From positions 3,472,001 through 3,536,000 of the forward strand of contig JACONQ010000001.1 in the NCBI GenBank assembly GCA_014281115.1: a DNA stretch of 64,000 nt. Direction: 5' to 3'. Under the pieces are notes generated by a model. It did no database searches, was not told the DNA's origin, and saw nothing but the letters and a program-made list of their open reading frames with translations. A program made the position numbers and the translations under genes. The stretch is from Laburnicola sp. R22_1 (Eukaryota; Ascomycota; Dothideomycetes; Pleosporales; Didymosphaeriaceae). This document shows positions 57,340 to 64,000 of the stretch, piece by piece; within the stretch, counting starts at the first letter, position 1; each line of letters starts with the position of its first letter.

Positions 57340-59379
57340 ATGATGAGTGCAGAAGACGACCACGAAGGCCCTCCGAACAAGCGGCGAAAGCTGGAGCTCG
57401 ACTCCACAGCCGACGTAGGGTGCACATCGCCGCCGAACGCTCCGGAAGACCAGACCCCCAGCTCCAGCTTGGGCCGACCCATCAGTCCCCCACCGTCGCG
57501 ACGTAGGAGATCTCGTACGCCACCGCCGTCGACGCCGCGAGTGCAAGCCGATGCGCACGTGACCAAACAAATACCGCTGTCGGGACCATCGACAGCGATA
57601 GCGGTAGAATCTCGAGCACTTGCACTCGCGAAAGTCAAGGATGAAAAAGCAGCCAGATACATCAGGTCGCCCTTCCAACTTACGAAAATAAGAGAGATGG
57701 AACGGGACCAAAACGTGGACACGGTGGCGCTGGGAGATATCTTAGGATATCCGATGATCAAGGAGTGCTGGAACTTCAACTTTCTATTCGACTTGGATTT
57801 TGTCATGTGAGTTTTGAACATATGAGAGCAGTGAAAAAAGACAGGGTTTGCGTGTGACATAGGTGCTAATGCAAGTAGGAACCAATTCGACGTAGACGTG
57901 AAAGATTCGGTCAAGGTCAAGGTTGTGCACGGCTTTTGGAAACGAGAAGACGCAAGAAGGATTGATCTCTTGGTATATGCTCCTACTTATGTGTTGTATC
58001 CTGATTCCTACCTTGACTTTGATGTTACAAGGCACGCTGAGACAATTCAATGTCTAACGTACGTACTTTAGGAAGTAGCCGAGCGCTATCCAAACCTTGA
58101 ACCCATATCGGCCTATATTCCGGACCCCTTCGGCACACACCACTCGAAGATGCTGATTTTGTTTCGACGCGACGAGACTGCTCAAGTGATCATTCATACC
58201 GCCAACATGATTCCTCGAGACTGGGGCAATATGACGCAAGCCGTGTGGCAGTCTCCTCTTCTGCCACTCCAACCCGCTTCATCGACTCCGCCAAATAGTC
58301 AACTCAATGAAGACTCTCATCCCATAGGAAGCGGCGAACGGTTCAAGATAGATATCCTTCGTTACCTCAATGAATACGGTAAACGACTAGACGGACTAAC
58401 TAAGCAACTTGTCGAGTATGACTTTTCTACGGTCCGCGCAGCATTCTTATCAAGTGCGCCATCACGTCAAAATCCAAGTGCTGCAAAACGAGCCACACAG
58501 ACATCATTCGGCTGGCTCGGTCTCAAAGAGATACTATCAACTGTTCCCGTTCAAGAGACTCACTCCGCAACACCACCCAACATTGTCGTTCAAATATCGT
58601 CTATAGCCACATTAGGCCAAAATCCGACTTGGCTCACAAACTTCCAATCTGCGCTCAACTGCACGGCCTCGAATGCACCACCATCGTCCAGCTCATCAAG
58701 CTTCTTCACAAAAGCTTCATCTCTGCACAGACCTCCGATAAAGAAGCTGGACCCAACGCACAACATCATCTTTCCCACTGCCCACGAAATACGCACCTCC
58801 ATCGACGGCTACGCCTCCGGCGGCTCAATCCACACCAAAATCCAATCCGCAGCGCAACAAAAACAGCTCGACTACCTGCGCCCTCTACTCTGCCACTGGA
58901 AATACTATCCAGGAGATACTCCACTCACCCCGAGACGAGAAGCTTACCGTGGACCTGCAGCTCCGCATATCAAAACGTATATCCGCTTTAGCGATGCTGA
59001 GAGGCGGAGTGTGGACTGGGCGATGGTCACGAGTGCGAATTTGAGTAAGCAAGCGTGGGGCGAGCTGGAGAACAAGAAGGGTGAGATCTGGATTCAGAGC
59101 TGGGAGGTTGGAGTTGTGGTGTGGCCTGCGTTGTTTGGGGAGGGGGCGGCGAGTGTTATGGTTCCGGTGTTTGGGAGGGATATGCCTGGAGCAGAAGACT
59201 GGGAGGGACATGAAGAGTCCACAGTTGAGGGTGAGAAGGGGGTTGGGAGAACGGTTGTCGGGTTGAGGATGCCGTATGATTTGCCGTTGAGTCGGTATGG
59301 GCCGGATGAGGTTCCATGGTGTGCGACGCTGGCGGATGAGGAACTGGACTGGAAGGGGCAGGCGTGGTCGGGGTTTTAG
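57340..59379 (+). CDS. TDP1: Tyrosyl-DNA phosphodiesterase 1
   Basis: DNA repair enzyme that removes stalled topoisomerase I and other adducts from 3' DNA ends in the nucleus. Three exons (57340-57806, 57879-57972 and 58072-59379), 622 residues. The two HKD motifs of the phospholipase D fold are HHSKMLIL (about 209-216) and HIKTYIR (about 485), followed by SANLSKQAWG, the usual partner segment. Family markers WNFNFLFDLDF, IHTANMIPRDW and GGSIHTKIQSA are also seen. The N-terminal 110 residues are basic, Pro/Ser-rich and carry a KRRK nuclear signal. A second Met directly follows the first. It is convergent with the acyl-CoA-binding protein gene, 201 bp away. Confidence 0.94.
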
Positions 59380-59580
59380 CATTTGGAGGTATACACACAG
59401 CGGCGGTGTACGTGCAATGTTCAAATAGACTTTGGCAAAGGCTTCCCAAGCTATGCTATCCGATATCGTTGCTAGACCCTAGCTATGTGCCCACACCCAG
59501 GTCCCCACAGGTATTCATGAGATGGTCCTTGCACACTATCCATCCCATCCAAGTCATCCCAGAGAGACGGACGGCCTCGT

Positions 59581-60055
59581 TTACTTCAAGTGCTCGCTAA
59601 TCAGCTTCTCCCCGAGCGCAATGTACTTCTGCTCCGCATCCTCCTGGGACACACCCTCGTCGACAACCTCCTGCCACCTCTTGCGCTTCGCCTTGCCCTG
59701 TTTCTCAGCGTCAGCAACACATTCTTGCTTATTTGCCTGCCTACGTTCCACTATTGCATCCATAGCGCGAGAAATGTAGGATGTGGCTGACTGACGGAAG
59801 GACGGAGGAGGACGTACCGTAAAGTCCATCATTCCGGGCTTCGGGGCGCTGCTGATGTCCTCGCCCTGGGCGACTTTGGCGTACGCGTAGAGCTGGTCAT
59901 GGCGCATGTTAGTGTCCGTCTTGAAGGAGGTGGGTGGTCGCGAAGGAGAAAGAAGGGGACAAGAACGAACGTACGTTTAGCAAGTCATCGTTTGACGGGC
60001 CGTCCTTGATTTCGCGCGTCTTTTGGTAGACTTCGTTGAATTTTGCGGAGGGCAT
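59581..60055 (-). CDS. acb1: Acyl-CoA-binding protein
   Basis: Small cytosolic carrier that binds long-chain acyl-CoA and supplies it to lipid synthesis. Three minus-strand exons (60055-59975, 59892-59818 and 59697-59581), 90 residues, the standard length. Joined they read MPSAKFNEVYQKTREIKDG, PSNDDLLN-LYAYAKVAQGED, APKPGMMDFT-GKAKRKRWQ and EEVVDEG-like VVDEGVSQEDAEQKYIALGE. The four-helix ACBP markers are there: LLxLYAYxK, PGMxDF and KRKRW. Fungal ACBP normally lies near no special partner, but here the desaturase that uses its ligand is within 3 kb. Confidence 0.92.
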
Positions 60056-61112
60056 GGTTTGCTTTGGGGTGGGTTGACTTTGGAGTGGCTTTGGTTTGGG
60101 TGAGTGGAGGGACGAAAAGAGGATGGAAGATGGATGGGTTGGGAGCAGGTGGTGAAGTTGTGCGGCTATGGCGGGGTTGTCCGTGAGTGGGGCAGGGGAA
60201 AGAGGGGCAGGGCCATATGACACACAGTTTCGATGGCATGGACACTTGACAGTTGACACTGGATGTCATGTGAAGGGTGGGACGGGTCCAGGTCCATCGT
60301 GTTGCGGATGCCTTGCTTTGAGGTTTTACGAAGGTAACTAGGTAGTTGTGTGTAACAGCCTAGTCCAAAGAATCTAACATGTTCAAGACGTCAAACTCAC
60401 CCTCCTTCTCCAGCATACATTATTGTTTCAACAGAAGACAGATGCACAATCGTAGCGCTCCTCCTCTACCAATTTCTCCCAACAGATAGGACGAAGACTG
60501 TTTGAATTGACTTCGTTCATGTAGATGTCGATGCCCAGGTGCGTACGGGTTGCAATACTCTGATCGCATACAGCAAAGGACATCGCACGCATGATCATTG
60601 GAATTTACATCTCCTTGATATTCTCCATGTCTACCTATTTACTCCACCGTTTCATGACCATCTTCCCCATAAGATAGTGCTCATGTGGCGCTTGCGGAGA
60701 GTTCAGTCTCGTTGTCAAGCTCCAGTCGACATTGATCATTGACTTATAGATGCGCTTCGTCCTGTCGAAGCGCCCGTATTTCTTGACGCGCTCAGTGTAG
60801 GAGGCCATAGCTAGACACTCGACCTCTTGCCGTCTTATCATCTTAGCGTCATCGCCGTGTACCCCAGCTCGATACGCTCCTTTCTCCATCTCTCAAAGCA
60901 GAAATGGGAGGTCATCGAGATGTTGCAAATGCAAAGCCTATTGAGGTTCTCTTGGATATCCGTTATATGCCCTCTGCATCTTCCCTGTCTACGGCTTGAA
61001 CCTGAACAAGCCTTCTAGGCCGTAATCATCGCTGACCTGACTCGTTGTTCTGTGAACTGTATCCTGCGAATTCATACTTATCATCCTTGTATTTGGGAGC
61101 AGCTTTCCCCAT
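60056..61112. other. Intergenic region with a possible gene remnant
   Basis: One kilobase upstream of the acyl-CoA-binding protein gene and downstream of Tip41. A minus frame at 60635-60889 reads MASYTERVKKYGRFDRTKRI and ends MVMKRWSK. It has protein-like composition but no recognisable domain and no exon partner, so it may be a relic. Confidence 0.4.
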
Positions 61113-62017
61113 TCACTTTAGAACGACTCGGTCTGAAGCCCTCTCTACCACGGGTATATATTCAGCCAAGCGGTTTGGGTCCCTCATGATCGCAAGCACA
61201 TCCTCTCTAGTACCCGCCAGCACCTTGCGCACCGTTTCATACTTCTCCTCTCGTGCGGTGTATTCTCTGATCACCTCGCCAGTCGCAAACTCGACGAATA
61301 CTCTGGTGTCTCGTATCCGGAAGACAACGTCGTCCAATCTCATAAAGAAGCGCGCCAAGAGTAACAATCTCGCAGGCATGACGCGAATCTTGCAGGAGAA
61401 CATGGCAATGCCATTATCGGCGAGTTCGTCTTCATAGAGCATGACGTCGTCGAAGAACTGGATTGGGTCGGGGCGCTTGAGCAGGGCGAGCGGTATCGGC
61501 GTGTCGGTGGGCTGGAGCGCAGGCTCGTCTGGGGTCGAGCCCTTGTAGTCGGTGCTGTAGGACCAATCGAAGGGCTTGACAACCTCTTTGATGTCCTCGA
61601 ATTGTTTTTGTCTGTGGAGGATCAGGGCTGCTCCTGCAGACATATGCGCGCACAGGCAGAATAGCACGCGCACCCGCTTGCTGCACAGCAGGGGTATGCT
61701 CACCGGTTCTGCTGCCACTCCTTCGAGTAGGACACCTTGAGCATCGACTCTCCCGTCTTGTCCACGCGGTCCAGCGCATCGAAGGCGTTGAAGTCGATGT
61801 GCCAGCCACTGGGCGCGTGCTCGATGCGCATGACATTGTCGCCGAAGATCATTTCTGGCGGCGTAATGCCCAGCTTCTTCGTCATGTCGTCTATGGGGCC
61901 GGCCTTGAGAATGGGCAGCTTGCGCGTCGTGACCTTGAAGCCGTCTCTGGTGATGGACATGTCGGCATCGGCTGGGGCCGGGGGATCGAGCGGCGCGCCA
62001 TTGAGCGACGACATCAT
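61113..62017 (-). CDS. tip41: Tip41 (TIPRL) family regulator of PP2A-type phosphatases
   Basis: Cytosolic protein that binds PP2A-type phosphatases or Tap42 and takes part in TOR nutrient signalling. Two minus-strand exons (62017-61704 and 61611-61113), 270 residues, the usual size. The sequence shows TTRKLPILKAGPIDDM, LGITPPEMIFGDN, SGWHIDFNAFDAL, EWQQNR across the intron, then EVVKPFDWSYSTDYKG, LLKRPDPIQFFDDV, LYEDELADNGIAM, RFFMRLDDVVFRIRDTR and VIREYT. These are the family landmarks in order. Start at the first of two adjacent Met codons. It shares a 309-bp divergent promoter with the Aurora kinase gene. Confidence 0.94.
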
Positions 62018-62326
62018 CGAGCAGCCGGCGGAAAGTGAGGAATTGGAATTACAGAGCGATACGTGGACTAATGGAGCGTGCAGGGCGCGCAGAAAAGTTG
62101 CGTCGGGCTGCTGCGGCCGCGGCGTTGCTCCGGACAACGGCGCTTGTATTGGTCCAAACAAGCGCCCGCACCATATTGTTGCTCCCACATCCACCTGCAC
62201 CCTCCACCGGCACACCTGCGGGGACCAGCGCAGACATTCTCTGCAGCTCCATTTGCTCTTTCATCTGCTTTTGCTCTAAAACGTTCCTTCTGCCGCCTTG
62301 CATCCTTCCGTATCTCAGCAGACAGC
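62018..62326. promoter_or_regulatory. Bidirectional promoter region, tip41 and Aurora kinase
   Basis: The 309 bp between the two start codons must carry both 5' leaders and promoters. Frames of both genes stay open into it (62078-62326 for the kinase, up to 62215 for tip41), so longer N-termini cannot be excluded, but both would overlap the opposite gene's leader. Confidence 0.55.
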
Positions 62327-63637
62327 ATGGACGTCCAGAATCTCGAGTCCGCTTTCGAGCGCATCACCGTCACCGACGAGAATGACGACCAGCTTGTCAC
62401 CACGACTGCTTATCACAAGTCAAAAGTAAGTAAAGACGCCCCTCTTGTCCTTCTTTCCGTAGAAGCCCGTCTAACCCCGCCAAAGGGCTCTGCCTCCACC
62501 GCCGCATCATTAACCGGCCTCTCTGCCTCTGCTTCGGCTGCCAACCGCATGAAACTGCCACTACAGAAGCTTGCCGCAACAAACTCCGCCAAGATCGTCA
62601 ATGCAAGCATCAGCGCGAACAGCGCGAAGATTACGATACCCGCCGCATCAACTCAAAACGGTCAAGGCCACCGACGGACGCTCACCGAATCTGCCCTCTA
62701 TCACCAGCCTAGCGCCGCTAAACAATGGCATCTCGGCATGTTCGAGATCGGAAAGCCTCTGGGAAAGGGAAAGTTCGGTCGCGTTTACCTGGCCAAAGAA
62801 CGCTCCTCCGGCTTCGTCTGCGCGCTCAAAGTGCTGCACAAGTCTGAGCTGCAGCAAGGCAAGGTCGAGAAGCAAGTGCGCCGGGAGATCGAAATTCAGT
62901 CACACCTCGCGCACCCGAACATTCTGCGTCTCTTTGGCCACTTCCACGACGCCAAACGCATCTTCCTCATCTTGGAATTCGCTGGCAAGGGAGAGCTGTA
63001 TAAGCACCTCCAAAAGGAACAACGCTTCCCCGAATGGAAGTCCGCACAATACATCGCCCAAATGGCCGCAGCACTCAAGTACCTCCACAAGAAGCACGTC
63101 ATGCACCGTGACATCAAGCCCGAGAACATCCTCGTCGGCATCCACGGCGAGCTCAAAGTATCCGACTTTGGCTGGTCTGTCCACGCACCCAACAACAGGC
63201 GCAATACCATGTGTGGTACGCTCGACTATCTCCCGCCGGAGATGCTGACAAACCGTGGAAAAGACAACTACTACAGCGAGAAGGTCGACCTGTGGAGCTT
63301 GGGTGTATTGACATATGAGTTTTTGGTCGGGGAGGCGCCATTCGAGGATACGCAGGTTATGACGCACAGGAAGATTGTGAGGGGCGAGTATACTGTGCCA
63401 AATTTTGTTAGCCCCGAAGCCAGGGACCTGATTAAGAAGGTGAGCTTACGCTACAATGTATTGGCGCGAGTAATACTAACAGAAACGCAGCTTTTGGTCC
63501 TCGACCCCGAGAAGCGTATCGCCCTCGAAGATGTCGAGAGACACCCCTGGATCATCAAGCACTGCAAGGGCAGCGAGCGCGCCTATAACCGTACCTCAGA
63601 CGGCAAGTTCCGCGGCAGCTCGGAAGAAGAGAGCTGA
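62327..63637 (+). CDS. ipl1: Aurora-type serine/threonine kinase (Ipl1/Ark1)
   Basis: Catalytic subunit of the chromosomal passenger complex, correcting kinetochore-microtubule attachments in mitosis. Three exons (62327-62425, 62486-63439 and 63491-63637), 399 residues. The kinase domain shows the P-loop [13 protein letters not shown] (about 122-134), the lysine in CALKVL, the Ala-Gly-rich FAGKGELY, the catalytic loop [17 protein letters not shown], and the Aurora activation loop [17 protein letters not shown] with its phosphorylatable Thr. DFGWSVHAP and the T-loop are diagnostic for Aurora. Both introns (60 and 51 bp) are multiples of three without stops, so unspliced transcripts would stay in frame. 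The N-terminal 110 residues are Ser/Ala/Thr-rich and disordered. Confidence 0.95.
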   Translation: MDVQNLESAFERITVTDENDDQLVTTTAYHKSKVSKDAPLVLLSVEARLTPPKGSASTAASLTGLSASASAANRMKLPLQKLAATNSAKIVNASISANSAKITIPAASTQNGQGHRRTLTESALYHQPSAAKQWHLGMFEIGKPLGKGKFGRVYLAKERSSGFVCALKVLHKSELQQGKVEKQVRREIEIQSHLAHPNILRLFGHFHDAKRIFLILEFAGKGELYKHLQKEQRFPEWKSAQYIAQMAAALKYLHKKHVMHRDIKPENILVGIHGELKVSDFGWSVHAPNNRRNTMCGTLDYLPPEMLTNRGKDNYYSEKVDLWSLGVLTYEFLVGEAPFEDTQVMTHRKIVRGEYTVPNFVSPEARDLIKKVSLRYNVLARVILTETQLLVLDPEKRIALEDVERHPWIIKHCKGSERAYNRTSDGKFRGSSEEES

Positions 63638-64000
63638 GCAAGTCTCACATTGGATAAAACTGTGCGGTGATGTCAGCTCTTTTGGCGTTCATGTGTCTGA
63701 TGTACGGCGGGATCTATGGCGGCGAGGCATTGAAGGCTGGTTCCTTTGCAAGAGCATTACACGGCGTTGGTGGTTTGGTTACGAGCTTCTTCTTTCCTTA
63801 AGGTTGGCGCGTAGCATAGCGGATGCTCTGACGATAATACACGCGATTGACACGTTCAATATTGCTTCTGCGTGTGTTGGGTTGCTGAAACGATGGAGTT
63901 CCTGGTTCCTGATTCCTCGTCGTCCCTTTGGCAGGAGAGTTGGAAGGGCACATGTCTCGAAATTGTGTTCATATCATTCCCCGCGCGTATGAGCAGCGAC
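63638..64000. other. Region downstream of the Aurora kinase gene
   Basis: Three hundred and sixty bases to the window edge, likely 3' untranslated region and spacer. No further gene is visible. Confidence 0.5.

Noticed and set aside
60635..60889. 84-residue minus-strand frame ending MVMKRWSK
   Set aside because: Protein-like composition but no domain, exon partner or conserved context; kept only as a possible relic.

Overview
The window is nuclear DNA of a filamentous ascomycete (Pezizomycotina). Most genes are intron-bearing, with short 45-120 bp introns using GTAAGT/GTATGT donors and CTAAC/CTGAC branch points. Families such as CreA, CFEM, DUF3425 bZIP, fungal carboxylesterase and a pogo/Fot1-type transposon fit this group. 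The mix is compatible with Dothideomycetes/Pleosporales, but that placement is inference. I found no tRNA, rRNA or CRISPR array. Exon limits were worked out by hand from splice motifs, reading phase and remembered family conservation.

Left part (1-17.6 kb): an M1 leukotriene-A4 hydrolase/aminopeptidase (with a GC-AG intron), a stretch with two related minisatellites, a MOSC/mARC-like molybdenum enzyme on the minus strand, and a Rad51-paralogue ATPase on the plus strand. Then comes a gene desert of about 8 kb and the carbon catabolite repressor creA on the minus strand. A further 2.6 kb lies upstream of creA, with a cluster of SYGGRG motifs and a 47-bp tandem duplication.

Accessory part (20-30 kb): genes for small or secreted proteins and remnants. 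These are a CE5 cutinase with a one-base frame break, an 86-residue CFEM protein, and a bZIP-DUF3425 transcription factor cut by a 380-bp hAT-type MITE with 8-bp target duplications. They are followed by a 368-residue secreted protein with a Kex2-like site and a RING protein with an alanine-rich heptad tail.

Housekeeping part (32-51 kb): Set3-type PHD/SET protein, secreted carboxylesterase, Rkm5-type lysine methyltransferase, long-chain acyl-CoA synthetase, a membrane-anchored cupredoxin protein, a PAS-domain protein and the PRC2 subunit EED. Two chromatin regulators (Set3-type and EED) thus lie within 20 kb.

Right part (51-64 kb): a pogo/Fot1 element with perfect terminal inverted repeats and a transposase carrying three stops, a delta-9 desaturase with cytochrome b5 domain, tyrosyl-DNA phosphodiesterase 1, acyl-CoA-binding protein, Tip41, and an Aurora kinase divergent from Tip41. 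Acyl-CoA synthetase, desaturase and acyl-CoA-binding protein all act on the same acyl-CoA pool, but they are spread over 20 kb and interleaved with unrelated genes. I see no convincing new multi-gene system. The most distinctive observation is the MITE that splits the bZIP gene, because removing the element plus one target duplication restores a continuous frame.
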